Source: an uncultured Muribaculaceae bacterium (GTDB taxonomy: Bacteria > Bacteroidota > Bacteroidia > Bacteroidales > Muribaculaceae). Taken from it: a stretch of 64,000 nt of DNA. Numbering within the stretch: the first letter of the stretch is position 1; each line of letters starts with the position of its first letter. The DNA lies in the NCBI GenBank assembly GCA_904501735.1, contig CAJGBY010000008.1, forward strand, positions 1 through 64,000. The letters are read 5' to 3'. Below, piece after piece: positions 8,554 to 17,485 of the stretch. A program made the position numbers and the translations under genes. Under the pieces are notes generated by a model. The model had not been told where the DNA came from. It made no database searches and saw only the letters and a list, made by a program, of their open reading frames with translations.

Positions 8554-9237
8554 ATGCATATAACTATGAATGTTATTAAACTTACAGGTATTAATAAGAT
8601 ATACCGTACAAATGAGATTGAAACACAAGCTCTTGAAAATGTAAATATTGAAGTTGAAAAGGGTGAATTTCTTAGTATTATGGGTCCTTCGGGTTGTGGT
8701 AAGTCTACGCTTCTCAACATTGTGGGGCTTTTGGATTTGCCTACAAGTGGCACAGTGGAAATATGTGGCAAGCAAGCTGAGAATATGAAGGAAAATGACC
8801 TTGCGCGCTTTCGCAATGAGAAACTTGGTTTTGTGTTCCAAAGTTTTCACCTTATCAATACGCTAAGTGTGCTTGATAATGTGATGGTGCCTCTATTGTA
8901 TCGTAATATGAGTAATAGAGAACGAACCCGCCTCGCAAAAGAGGTGCTTGCAAAGGTGGGATTGAGTCATCGTATCAATCACAAGCCTGCGCAACTTTCG
9001 GGAGGTCAGTGTCAGCGTGTTGCGATTGCGCGTGCAATAGTGGGAAATCCTGAAATTATCCTTGCCGATGAGCCTTGTGGTAATCTTGACTCAAAAATGG
9101 GAGCTGAAATTATGGAACTGCTTCAAAAGTTGAACAAAGAAGATGGCAAGACCATAGTAATGGTTACGCACAACGAAGAACAAGCTCGTCAAACCAATCG
9201 TATCGTGAGATTCTTCGATGGTAGACAAGTGGTTTAA
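8554..9237 (+). CDS. MacB/LolD-type ABC transporter ATPase
   Basis: 227 residues, a stand-alone ABC ATPase. Walker A is GPSGCGKST, the Q-loop lies in VFQSFHLI, the signature is LSGGQCQRVAIARA, and Walker B is IILADEP followed by CGNLDS. It powers the two FtsX-type permeases encoded two genes downstream (MacB/LolCDE type 'mechanotransmission' transporter). An alternative start at 8566 (MNVIKLTG) is equally possible and would fit the usual family N-terminus. Seven bp after the adaptor gene. Confidence 0.92.
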   Translation: MHITMNVIKLTGINKIYRTNEIETQALENVNIEVEKGEFLSIMGPSGCGKSTLLNIVGLLDLPTSGTVEICGKQAENMKENDLARFRNEKLGFVFQSFHLINTLSVLDNVMVPLLYRNMSNRERTRLAKEVLAKVGLSHRINHKPAQLSGGQCQRVAIARAIVGNPEIILADEPCGNLDSKMGAEIMELLQKLNKEDGKTIVMVTHNEEQARQTNRIVRFFDGRQVV

Positions 9238-9253
9238 TATGTGAGAAGTAGAG

Positions 9254-10726
9254 ATGAAACGATATGTTTTAGTTATAATATTAGTTTTTGGGGGGCTCGT
9301 TGCATGGGCTGATGAGGTGCGTAAAATCACGCTCGATGAGGCGATATTGCTTGCTCGTTCGCAGAGTGTAGATGCCGCAATGGCTCTCAACGAGTTGAAA
9401 TCAGCCTACTGGGAATACCGTTCCTATAAAGCAAATTTGCTCCCTGAAGTGAATTTCACTGCCACATTGCCAAGCTACAATAAAAGATATAGTGCATATC
9501 AGCAAAGCGATGGCTCGTATACATTTGTGCGCAACAACAATATAGGAATGAGTGGCGAACTATCGATAACGCAAAACATTTGGCTTACAGGTGGTACATT
9601 GTCACTCAATACTTCGCTCGACTTTTTGCGACAGGTAGATGGCAATGTTGGGAATAGATACATGAGCGTGCCGGTGGCATTGACTCTCAATCAACCTATC
9701 TTCGGTGTGAACAGTATGAAGTGGAATAGAAAGATTGAACCTTTGAGATATGCTGAAGCTCGGGCAAGATTTCTTAGCGAAACTGAAGAAGTGGCGATGC
9801 TTGCAGTACAATATTTTTTTAATCTGCTGGAAACTCGCGAGAAAGTGAATATTGCAAAACAAAATCTTGCGAATGCCGAGAAACTCTATGAGGTGGCGCA
9901 GGCTAAACGCAAAATGGGGCAAATAAGCGAAAATGACCTATTGCAAATAGAATTGAATACACTTACTGCGCGTCAATCGCTTACGAGCAATGAAAGTTCA
10001 ATGAAGAATGCGATGTTTCAATTGCGCTCGTTTCTCGATATAGAGGAAAATGTGGAAATAGAACCATTGATGCCCGAAGAAATAAGCCTTGATGCCGTGA
10101 ATTATGATGAAGTGCGTACAAAAGCAATGTATAGCAATGCACATGCCAAGAATATTCGTCGTCGTCAACTCGAAGCTGATTATGCAGTGGCAAAAGCAAA
10201 GGGGAATTTGCGAAAAGTGAATCTTTTTGCTCAGATAGGATATACAGGAACAAACAATCAACTTGCTGAGTCATATCGAGGGCTGAAAGATAATCAAGTA
10301 GTGGAAATTGGAATTTCTATTCCAATACTTGACTGGGGTAAGCGCAAAGGTCAAGTGAAAGTGGCACAAAGTAATCGAGAGGTAGTGCAAAGTAGGTTGA
10401 AAAAAGAGTCAATCGATTTTTATCAGAATTTGTTTATCCTTGTGGAGCGTTTCAATAATCAGCGTGAGCAATTGAATCTTGCCCAGCGCGCCGATGAAAT
10501 AGCCCAACGACGCTACAACACCAATGTGCAAACATTTATGGTGGGCAAAATATCGACACTCGATCTGAACGACTCGCAAGAGAATAAAGATGCAGCACGA
10601 CAAGAGTATATAAATGCTCTGTTCTATTATTGGTACTATTATTATCAGATTCGTAGTATCACGCTGTGGGACTTTGCTGGTAATTACTCAATAGATGCCG
10701 ATTTTGAGAAGATAGTAAAGAGTTAA
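9254..10726 (+). CDS. TolC family outer membrane efflux protein
   Basis: 490 residues. The signal peptide is MKRYVLVIILVFGGLVAWA, then ADEVRKITLDEAILLARSQS, the standard first helix of the outer membrane efflux (OEP) domain. Two OEP repeats of long alpha-helical coiled coils with short beta strands follow. There is no obvious lipobox, so it is TolC-like rather than an OprM-type lipoprotein. It provides the outer-membrane channel for the ABC pump encoded around it. Confidence 0.9.
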   Translation: MKRYVLVIILVFGGLVAWADEVRKITLDEAILLARSQSVDAAMALNELKSAYWEYRSYKANLLPEVNFTATLPSYNKRYSAYQQSDGSYTFVRNNNIGMSGELSITQNIWLTGGTLSLNTSLDFLRQVDGNVGNRYMSVPVALTLNQPIFGVNSMKWNRKIEPLRYAEARARFLSETEEVAMLAVQYFFNLLETREKVNIAKQNLANAEKLYEVAQAKRKMGQISENDLLQIELNTLTARQSLTSNESSMKNAMFQLRSFLDIEENVEIEPLMPEEISLDAVNYDEVRTKAMYSNAHAKNIRRRQLEADYAVAKAKGNLRKVNLFAQIGYTGTNNQLAESYRGLKDNQVVEIGISIPILDWGKRKGQVKVAQSNREVVQSRLKKESIDFYQNLFILVERFNNQREQLNLAQRADEIAQRRYNTNVQTFMVGKISTLDLNDSQENKDAARQEYINALFYYWYYYYQIRSITLWDFAGNYSIDADFEKIVKS

Positions 10727-10760
10727 GCATAGGTTTATTAATCATTAAAATTAAGAGATT

Positions 10761-12056
10761 ATGTTGAAACTATATTTTAAACAGGCTGTGGAGCTGATGA
10801 AGCAAAATAAATTGTTTTCGGGGATTTATATCTTCGGTACAGCTCTTGCTATAGCCTCAACCACCATACTTGCGGTGGTGATTTATCTTGATATTGCACC
10901 GATTTATCCTGATACAAATCGTGATAATGTGTATTATCTTGAAATATGTTCGTTTAAGTCAAAAAATGATAGAGGCAGATATGTGTCGGCTTATTCTTAT
11001 GCGGCTGTGAACGAATGGTTCTATCCACTCAAAAATGTAAAAGTGGTATCGGCCGAACATGAAAGCGTGAATTTAATCATCAAACAAGACAATAAGAACT
11101 ATGAAATTAGGGGACGATACACCGATGTGAATTTTTTTGATGTCTACCACTATACATTTATCGAGGGTAAGCCTTTTTCTAAGGCTGATTTTGATGGTGA
11201 ATTGAAGAAGGCTGTGATTTCGGATAAAACTGCAGAGGCACTGTTTGGAACTACGACAGGAGCAGTGGGTAAAATCGTGAAAATTGGTTATCAAGATTAT
11301 ACCGTGTGTGGTGTTATAGAAGAACCAAGCTTGCTCGCAGGAGAGTCTTTTGCTCAAATTATAATGCCATATACTACTCATAATGCCTATCGCTTTGAGT
11401 TAAACGGACTTGCGTATGTTGGAAGTTTTACATTGCGTTTCGTTGTGGAAGATGATGCTCAAGCAGAAGCACTTCGTGCAGAGATTGTAGATGTGTTTAA
11501 GCGTTTCAGTAATTCTAATCCTGATTGGGAAATAGACTTTAGTTACCTTAACTTTCGGTCGGCAATGCGTCAATCAAAAGACTTAGAAGGTTGGGATGAT
11601 TTTTTTAAGTCTTTAGCAGGTTCATTACTTCTTATAGGGGTGTTTATTCTATTGTTGATACCGGCACTTAATCTTAGCGGAATGATTTCAAGTCGAATGG
11701 AAATGCGTAATATGGAAATGGGAGTGCGCAAGTCGTTTGGAGCTACTCGGAGTTCATTGTTGAAGCAAGTGATGTGGGAAAATCTTGTTCTTACGATTGC
11801 TGGCGGAATAGTTGGTATTGTGCTTTGCTGGCTGATAATTTTCGGTTTTAAAGAGATATTGTTCACAGCCTATGCAGGAGAAGATACAATTTTGAGAAAT
11901 GAAGACATACGCATTACAGCTGAGATGATTTTTGCTCCTGCTGTTTTCCTATTCTCGTTTGTGTGTTGCATAGTGCTAAACTTGATGAGCGCATATATCC
12001 CAGCAAAAAGAGCATTGCGCCGTCCTGTAGTAGAAATGTTGAATGTTAAAAAGTAA
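10761..12056 (+). CDS. FtsX/MacB-type ABC transporter permease (first of pair)
   Basis: 431 residues. It has an N-terminal transmembrane helix (LFSGIYIFGTALAIAST), a large periplasmic MacB_PCD-like domain (about 50-280), then three C-terminal helices of the FtsX domain, including LAGSLLLIGVFILLLIP with the EMGVRKSFGATRSSLLKQV coupling segment. Forms the membrane part of the MacB-like transporter, probably as a heterodimer with the next gene product, which starts 8 bp downstream. Confidence 0.9.
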   Translation: MLKLYFKQAVELMKQNKLFSGIYIFGTALAIASTTILAVVIYLDIAPIYPDTNRDNVYYLEICSFKSKNDRGRYVSAYSYAAVNEWFYPLKNVKVVSAEHESVNLIIKQDNKNYEIRGRYTDVNFFDVYHYTFIEGKPFSKADFDGELKKAVISDKTAEALFGTTTGAVGKIVKIGYQDYTVCGVIEEPSLLAGESFAQIIMPYTTHNAYRFELNGLAYVGSFTLRFVVEDDAQAEALRAEIVDVFKRFSNSNPDWEIDFSYLNFRSAMRQSKDLEGWDDFFKSLAGSLLLIGVFILLLIPALNLSGMISSRMEMRNMEMGVRKSFGATRSSLLKQVMWENLVLTIAGGIVGIVLCWLIIFGFKEILFTAYAGEDTILRNEDIRITAEMIFAPAVFLFSFVCCIVLNLMSAYIPAKRALRRPVVEMLNVKK

Positions 12057-12064
12057 ACAAGGTT

Positions 12065-13378
12065 ATGTGGAAAGTAATATTTCATAATTTGTGGAGCCGT
12101 CGCAAAAAAGTAGGTTGGATATTTGCCGAATTGGTGATAGTAACAATGATATTGTGGGTTCTGCTTGATGTGAGTGCAGTGTTCTTATATAATAAGTCTT
12201 TACCTACGGGTTATGACAACGACCATTTGTGTCAAGTGGATTTAAGAGCATATTTTGAGGCTGATCCAATGTATAAGGCTGAATATGCTACCGATGAAGC
12301 ATATATGGAAAATATAGAACGAATACTTCGTAAAGTGAAGAGTTATGAAGGCGTGGAAAATGCTACCTATCTATTTACTTCTTGGCAATATTTGGGAACT
12401 ACTGCAGTGCAAACCTATAATATTAAATCGGGCAATCCGGCTGTGGATTCATTGGTAAATAGCATTCATGTAATGCGTTTTCACCCTAATACCAACTATT
12501 TTGAAACCTATGGCTTTGAAACGACAGAAGGCAGTCCAACTTTGGAGGAGCTATCTAAAATGAATTTTTCTTGGAAAGATGCAGTGATAACCGAAGATGT
12601 GGCAAAGCGCTTTTTTGGAAACGAGAATGCAGTGGGCAAGAAATTGTTCTTTATAGATTGGAAAAAAGACACAATTTGGTGCCCTATCAGAGCTGTTGTG
12701 AAGGATGTACGCCATCAGTCGTATAGGCCTAATAGTGCGCTTATGTTTCGCGTTCAAGCAAAGCCAGAAGTGTATGATTATTGCAAACTTGTGGTGCGAG
12801 TGAAAGATGGAATAGATATGCGTGATTTTTTAAAGGGGTTTGATGAATTTGCCAATAAAGAATTCAATGTAGGCAATTTCTATGCACAAAAAGTTGAATC
12901 ATTAAATGAAATCATAAAGAAATCAGAAAATGATTTTGTTACGAGAAATAATCTTACATTGACACTTACGATATTCTTCCTTATAAATCTGAGCCTTGGC
13001 GTGGTGGGTACATTTTGGCTTCAAACTCGTAGCAGAGTAGAGGAAATGGGTGTGCTTCGAACATTTGGAGCAACAAAATGGAATATCAGGGCAATGCTTC
13101 TTGGTGAAGGTTTTGTGTTATCGACATTGGCTGTGTTTGTGGGTTGTATGTTGTATTTGCAGATAGCATTGCGTACTGAGTTTGTTGGTACAAACATTGG
13201 AATGTTTTATGATAGAGCTAATGCGGTTGATTGTTGGATATTCCACTTTGGAGAACATTTCTCTAGTGTTTCTCTTTTGTGCTATGCTGTGATAACCATT
13301 ACAGTGCTTGTAGGTATCTATATTCCTGCTCACAGCATAAGCAATGTGAATCCGATAGACGCGCTTAGAGATGAGTAA
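12065..13378 (+). CDS. FtsX/MacB-type ABC transporter permease (second of pair)
   Basis: 437 residues with the same layout as the preceding protein: N-terminal helix (LVIVTMILWVLLDVSAVF), periplasmic domain, and C-terminal FtsX helices with EEMGVLRTFGATKWNIRAM. Sequence has diverged from its neighbour, so the two are probably obligate partners rather than redundant copies. The order adaptor-ATPase-TolC-permease-permease is a complete tripartite exporter. Substrate unknown. Confidence 0.9.
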   Translation: MWKVIFHNLWSRRKKVGWIFAELVIVTMILWVLLDVSAVFLYNKSLPTGYDNDHLCQVDLRAYFEADPMYKAEYATDEAYMENIERILRKVKSYEGVENATYLFTSWQYLGTTAVQTYNIKSGNPAVDSLVNSIHVMRFHPNTNYFETYGFETTEGSPTLEELSKMNFSWKDAVITEDVAKRFFGNENAVGKKLFFIDWKKDTIWCPIRAVVKDVRHQSYRPNSALMFRVQAKPEVYDYCKLVVRVKDGIDMRDFLKGFDEFANKEFNVGNFYAQKVESLNEIIKKSENDFVTRNNLTLTLTIFFLINLSLGVVGTFWLQTRSRVEEMGVLRTFGATKWNIRAMLLGEGFVLSTLAVFVGCMLYLQIALRTEFVGTNIGMFYDRANAVDCWIFHFGEHFSSVSLLCYAVITITVLVGIYIPAHSISNVNPIDALRDE

Positions 13379-13384
13379 AAATAG

Positions 13385-13435
13385 TGAGAAGTGAGAAAAA
13401 GTGTATAACCACTCACTTCTCATTACTATTTTTTT
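13385..13435 (+). terminator. Hairpin between transporter and two-component genes
   Basis: Perfect 11-base inverted repeat (13385-13395 with 13412-13422), 16-base loop, then a T-rich run. Could terminate or attenuate transcription between the permeases and the regulators. Confidence 0.5.
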
Positions 13436-13437
13436 GT

Positions 13438-13445
13438 TACTTTTG
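13438..13445 (+). promoter_or_regulatory. Promoter -7 element before the response regulator
   Basis: TACTTTTG matches TAnnTTTG. It ends 7 bases before the response-regulator ATG, implying a very short or absent 5' leader. It would allow regulator expression independent of the operon promoter. Confidence 0.35.
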
Positions 13446-13452
13446 TAATGAT

Positions 13453-14784
13453 ATGATACTGATAGTAGATGATGATAAGTTGATCTGTTCGTCGCTTGCA
13501 ATGCTATTGAGGCGTGTGGGCTATGAAACAATGTGTGTGCATACTCCAACAGATGCAATCGATGTGGTGAAAACAACATCGCTTCAGCTTATTGTTATGG
13601 ATATGAATTATTCGCGACTTACATCGGGTATTGAGGGTATTACTTTGCTCAAACAGGTGAAATTATTCAATCCCGAGGTGCCAGTGATACTAATAACTGC
13701 GTGGGGAAGTATTGACCTTGCTGTAGAAGGTATGCGTGCAGGGGCATTCGACTTTATTACTAAGCCTTGGGATAATAGAATGCTCATTCAACGCATAGAA
13801 ACAGCTCTTGAAATAGCAGGCAAGAAGAACGAGCAGGAATCGGAGCAATCATCGTTTGCTCGTGGCAAGATAATAGGTCGGAGTGAAGGATTGAAAAAGG
13901 CTCTTACACTTGTGGAACGCATAGCACCAACGAATGCGCCTGTACTTATCACAGGTGAGAGCGGTACGGGTAAAGAGCTTATAGCAGAAGCGATTCACAA
14001 CAACAGCAAGCGACGTGGAAAACCTTTTGTAAAGGTGAATCTTGGCGGAATTTCGCAATCGCTATTTGAAAGTGAGATGTTCGGGCACAAAAAAGGTGCG
14101 TTTACAGGAGCTTTTGCTGATAGAGTGGGTCGATTTGACCTTGCTGATGGTGGTACAATTTTTCTTGATGAGATAGGAGAATTGGACTTGTCGTGTCAAG
14201 TGAAACTGCTTCGTGTGTTGCAAGAACAGAAATTCGAAGTGCTTGGCAGTAGTGATACGCATAAGGTTGATATAAGAGTGGTGTGTGCAACGAATGCCAA
14301 TTTGCCCGAAATGGTGGCTAATCACACATTTCGCGAGGACCTACTATATCGTATAAATCTTGTTACGGTGAATGTGCCTCCACTTCGTGAACGAACAGAG
14401 GATATACCATTACTTGTGCGCCATTTTGCATCGTTGGCGTGTGCTGAAAATGGATTGGAGGTACCTGAATTTGCTGCCGATGTGTTTGCTTACCTGAAAA
14501 CATTACCTTTCACAGGTAATATACGCGAATTGAAGAATCTTGTTGAGCGCACAATTCTTGTGTGTGGCTCATCAACAATAACTGCCGATGACTTCCGTAG
14601 TCAACAATCGGCCAATTATTCAGTGACTCGTGATACTGATGCAACTACAATTGAAGATGTGGAACGAAATATGGTGAAGGTGGCATTGGAAAAACATAAT
14701 AACAATATATCGTTAACAGCTCGAGAACTAGGTATAAGTAGAGCCGCGCTGTATCGTAGAATCGAGAAATACAAGTTGAATTAG
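13453..14784 (+). CDS. Sigma-54-dependent response regulator (REC-AAA+-HTH)
   Basis: 443 residues starting MILIVDDDK. An upstream in-frame ATG (13384) lies in the hairpin and gives a non-receiver extension. The receiver domain has acidic residues Asp6-8 and phospho-acceptor Asp50 (VMDMNYS). The AAA+ domain has Walker A GESGTGKE, the sigma-54 contact loop GAFTGA, and Walker [12 protein letters not shown]. The C-terminal Fis-type HTH is [20 protein letters not shown]. All residues for sigma-54 activation are present. With the kinase next door it likely activates the efflux operon, possibly via the sigma-54-like site at 7256. Confidence 0.95.
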   Translation: MILIVDDDKLICSSLAMLLRRVGYETMCVHTPTDAIDVVKTTSLQLIVMDMNYSRLTSGIEGITLLKQVKLFNPEVPVILITAWGSIDLAVEGMRAGAFDFITKPWDNRMLIQRIETALEIAGKKNEQESEQSSFARGKIIGRSEGLKKALTLVERIAPTNAPVLITGESGTGKELIAEAIHNNSKRRGKPFVKVNLGGISQSLFESEMFGHKKGAFTGAFADRVGRFDLADGGTIFLDEIGELDLSCQVKLLRVLQEQKFEVLGSSDTHKVDIRVVCATNANLPEMVANHTFREDLLYRINLVTVNVPPLRERTEDIPLLVRHFASLACAENGLEVPEFAADVFAYLKTLPFTGNIRELKNLVERTILVCGSSTITADDFRSQQSANYSVTRDTDATTIEDVERNMVKVALEKHNNNISLTARELGISRAALYRRIEKYKLN

Positions 14785-14788
14785 AACT

Positions 14789-16084
14789 ATGCGTTTGCGA
14801 TATTTTTTCATAATATTGGCAGTGCTTCAACTCTCGGTGTGGGCAGTGATGCTTGCATTTAGTTTTGATGTGCGAAGTGTCGCATTTTATGTGGTTGAAG
14901 CCCTCACGGTGGCAAATATTATCTTCTTGATATATTTCTATCGAAGGGTACTAAAACCGATAGATTCAATCACGGCAGGCTTTGATTTGTTGAAAGAGCA
15001 AGATTTTAATAGCTCTCTTACCAAGCGAGGACATTATGAAGCCGATAAAATAGTTGATTTGTTTAATGCAATGTTGGCTCAGTTGCGAAGTGAACGCTTG
15101 CATAATCAAGAGCAAAATCATTTGCTAAACATGCTCATAGAATGTTCACCAATGGGTGTGGTGATGATGAATAGCGAGGATAAAATCATACTTGCTAATA
15201 CAGCATCGTTGAAAATGCTCGAAGAAAAGTACGCTGTGGGAGCTCGACTTGAAGATTTTCGTTCGCCATTGGCGCAGAACTTATTGACGCTAAAACAAGG
15301 TGAGTCGGCAACAGTTCGTACACGCCATTCGATGATATATCGTTGTTCAAAGCACTCATTTGTTGATAGTGGTGTACCTCACCCGTTCTATCTCATCGAA
15401 TCGCTTACCGATGAAATGATGAAAGCTGAGCGAAACGCCTATGAAAAGGTGATTCGCATCATGGCACACGAAGTCAATAACACAGTTGCAGGGTTGTCGT
15501 CGGCGTTAGATACTGTAGATTCAATTCTTGAACAGATGGGAAATGCTGAAGATGTGCGCGAGATGATGCAAGTGTGTGTGGAGCGAAGTGTGAAAATGAG
15601 TTCATTTATTACGAGTCTGTCGGATGTGGTGAAAATTCCTGAAGCAGTGTTGAAGGACGCTCAACTAAATGATGTAATAGAGCGATTGTCGATATTATTC
15701 CAATCGTATTGTGCCGACAAGGGTATTAGTTTGCATTTGGATTGTTGTGATGATGATACCAATGTGAAAATAGATATACCACTCTTTGAACAAGTGTTAC
15801 AAAATGTGATGAAGAATGCTGTTGAAAGCATAGAATGTGATGGAGATATATACATTACGACATCGGTGGACAATAATAGAGTGTGTCTTGAGATTGCCGA
15901 TACAGGAAAGGGCATAAGTAAAGATGTTGAACAGAACTTATTTACGCCTTTCTTTACAACTAAACCTTCGGGGCAAGGTGTTGGCTTGATGGGTGTGCGT
16001 GAAATTCTAATGAGCCATCATTGTAAATTCTCTTTTTACACAGATGAGAATCATATAACTCGTTTTACAATCATATTCCCTTAA
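14789..16084 (+). CDS. Sensor histidine kinase
   Basis: 431 residues. Two N-terminal transmembrane helices (residues 5-24 and 32-51) enclose almost no periplasmic loop, suggesting it senses a membrane or cytoplasmic cue. A HAMP-like segment (about 50-100), a PAS-like domain (about 110-200) and an H-box follow: RIMAHEVNNTVAGLSS, phospho-acceptor His227. ATPase motifs are the N-box NVMKNAVESI, G1 ADTGKGIS and G2 GQGVGLMGVREI. This is an NtrB/ZraS-like kinase paired with the sigma-54 regulator 4 bp upstream. Last gene of the efflux operon. Confidence 0.93.
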   Translation: MRLRYFFIILAVLQLSVWAVMLAFSFDVRSVAFYVVEALTVANIIFLIYFYRRVLKPIDSITAGFDLLKEQDFNSSLTKRGHYEADKIVDLFNAMLAQLRSERLHNQEQNHLLNMLIECSPMGVVMMNSEDKIILANTASLKMLEEKYAVGARLEDFRSPLAQNLLTLKQGESATVRTRHSMIYRCSKHSFVDSGVPHPFYLIESLTDEMMKAERNAYEKVIRIMAHEVNNTVAGLSSALDTVDSILEQMGNAEDVREMMQVCVERSVKMSSFITSLSDVVKIPEAVLKDAQLNDVIERLSILFQSYCADKGISLHLDCCDDDTNVKIDIPLFEQVLQNVMKNAVESIECDGDIYITTSVDNNRVCLEIADTGKGISKDVEQNLFTPFFTTKPSGQGVGLMGVREILMSHHCKFSFYTDENHITRFTIIFP

Positions 16085-16103
16085 AGTTTTAGAGGTGATG
16101 GAA

Positions 16104-16131
16104 TAAAAAACGGCATTCCGAAGAATGCCGT
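16104..16131 (-). terminator. Rho-independent terminator of the minus-strand dehydrogenase gene
   Basis: Stem 16110-16118 with 16123-16131, loop CGAA. The A tract at 16105-16110 becomes the U tail on the minus strand. It lies between convergent genes and may also help end the kinase transcript. Confidence 0.75.
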
Positions 16132-16183
16132 CAACTAAATTTATGAAAAAAGACTCTTTTATTTGAGTATGTTTCTCTAATGA

Positions 16184-17380
16184 TTATAGTTCCAAATCAC
16201 CATTGATGATTTCGTGCCAAGGAAGACCTTGCTTGTTGAGTACATCAAGGAATGGATCTGGATCAAATTCTTCTACATTGTGAACGCCTGGCTTGTTCCA
16301 CTTACCAGTAAGGAACATCATAGCACCTGTCATAGCAGGAACACCTGTTGTGTAGCTAACTGCTTGCATACCTGTTTCCTTGAATGCTTCTTCGTGGCTG
16401 CAGTTGTTGTAGATATAGTAAGTCAATGGCTTACCTTCTTTGTCCTTACCACTGATGCGGCAACCGATAGAAGTTTCGCCTACATAGTTTTCGCCAAGTT
16501 CCTTAGGGTTAGGAAGCACAGCCTTCAAGAATTGAAGAGGTACGATTTCTTGACCGTTGTACATGATAGGGTCGATGCTTGCCATACCGATGTTTTGGAT
16601 AACGCGTAGGTGAGTTAGGTACTCTTGACCGAAAGTCATCCAGAAACGAGCGCGCTTGATGCTTGGGAAGTTAACTACAAGTGATTCAAGCTCTTCATGG
16701 TAAAGAAGATAAGATTCGCGAGGACCGATGTTAGGATAGTTCAAAGTCTTGTGAATTTCCTGTGGTTCAGTTTCAATCCATTCGCCATTTTCGTAGTATT
16801 TACCCTTTTGAGTGATTTCGCGAATGTTGATTTCAGGATTGAAGTTAGTAGCGAACGCCTTACCGTGGTTACCAGCATTACAGTCGACGATGTCGAGAGT
16901 TTCCATTTCAGAGAAATAGTGCTTAGCAGCGTAAGCAGTATATACGCCAGATACACCTGGGTCGAAACCGCAACCAAGGATTGCAGTCAAACCAGCCTTT
17001 TCGAATCTTTCTTTGTAGGCCCATTGCCAGCTGTATTCGAAGTGAGCTTCATCTTTAGGCTCATAGTTAGCAGTGTCAAGGTAGTTTACACCACATTCAA
17101 GACAAGCATCCATGATAGTCAAGTCTTGATAAGGAAGAGCTACATTGATAACGATGTCTGGTTGGTGCTTTTTAAGCAAAGCAACAAGTTCAGGCACGCT
17201 GTCTGCATCTACTTGGTCGGTAGTTACATTTGGTTTGCCAATAGCTTTAGCCACTGCATCACATTTGCTCTTAGTGCGTGAAGCGATAACAATCTCGTTG
17301 AAAACATCGGGATTTTGTGCGCACTTGTGGGCAACAACTGTGCCAACTCCGCCTGCTCCGATAATTAATACTTTACCCAT
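16184..17380 (-). CDS. Saccharopine dehydrogenase family, probable carboxynorspermidine dehydrogenase
   Basis: 398 residues. The N-terminal Rossmann fold has GKVLIIGAGGVGTVVAHKC, an NAD(P) loop of the GxGGVG type. Cytoplasmic, no signal. Length and sequence style (EIVIASRTKSKCDAVAKAI; GCGFDPGVSGVYTAYAAKHY) match the bacterial saccharopine-dehydrogenase-like enzymes that act as carboxynorspermidine/carboxyspermidine dehydrogenase in the aspartate-semialdehyde polyamine pathway, which Bacteroides use. True saccharopine dehydrogenase is the alternative. The decarboxylase partner is not in this window. Has its own promoter and terminator. Confidence 0.85.
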   Translation of the reverse strand: MGKVLIIGAGGVGTVVAHKCAQNPDVFNEIVIASRTKSKCDAVAKAIGKPNVTTDQVDADSVPELVALLKKHQPDIVINVALPYQDLTIMDACLECGVNYLDTANYEPKDEAHFEYSWQWAYKERFEKAGLTAILGCGFDPGVSGVYTAYAAKHYFSEMETLDIVDCNAGNHGKAFATNFNPEINIREITQKGKYYENGEWIETEPQEIHKTLNYPNIGPRESYLLYHEELESLVVNFPSIKRARFWMTFGQEYLTHLRVIQNIGMASIDPIMYNGQEIVPLQFLKAVLPNPKELGENYVGETSIGCRISGKDKEGKPLTYYIYNNCSHEEAFKETGMQAVSYTTGVPAMTGAMMFLTGKWNKPGVHNVEEFDPDPFLDVLNKQGLPWHEIINGDLEL

Positions 17381-17418
17381 TTTATTATATTTTATAAATA
17401 TGTTACTTTATTGTGTTA

Positions 17419-17448
17419 CAAAAATACATCAAATAAATGATATTTCAA
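17419..17448 (-). promoter_or_regulatory. Promoter of the carboxynorspermidine dehydrogenase gene
   Basis: On the minus strand: TTG (17446-17448), 19 bases, then TATTTTTG (17419-17426). Both fit the Bacteroidetes -33/-7 consensus with correct spacing. The leader is about 30 bases. Confidence 0.6.
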
Positions 17449-17485
17449 CCCTTTGTTGAGAAATTTGTGAAGTGAATGTCGCTTA

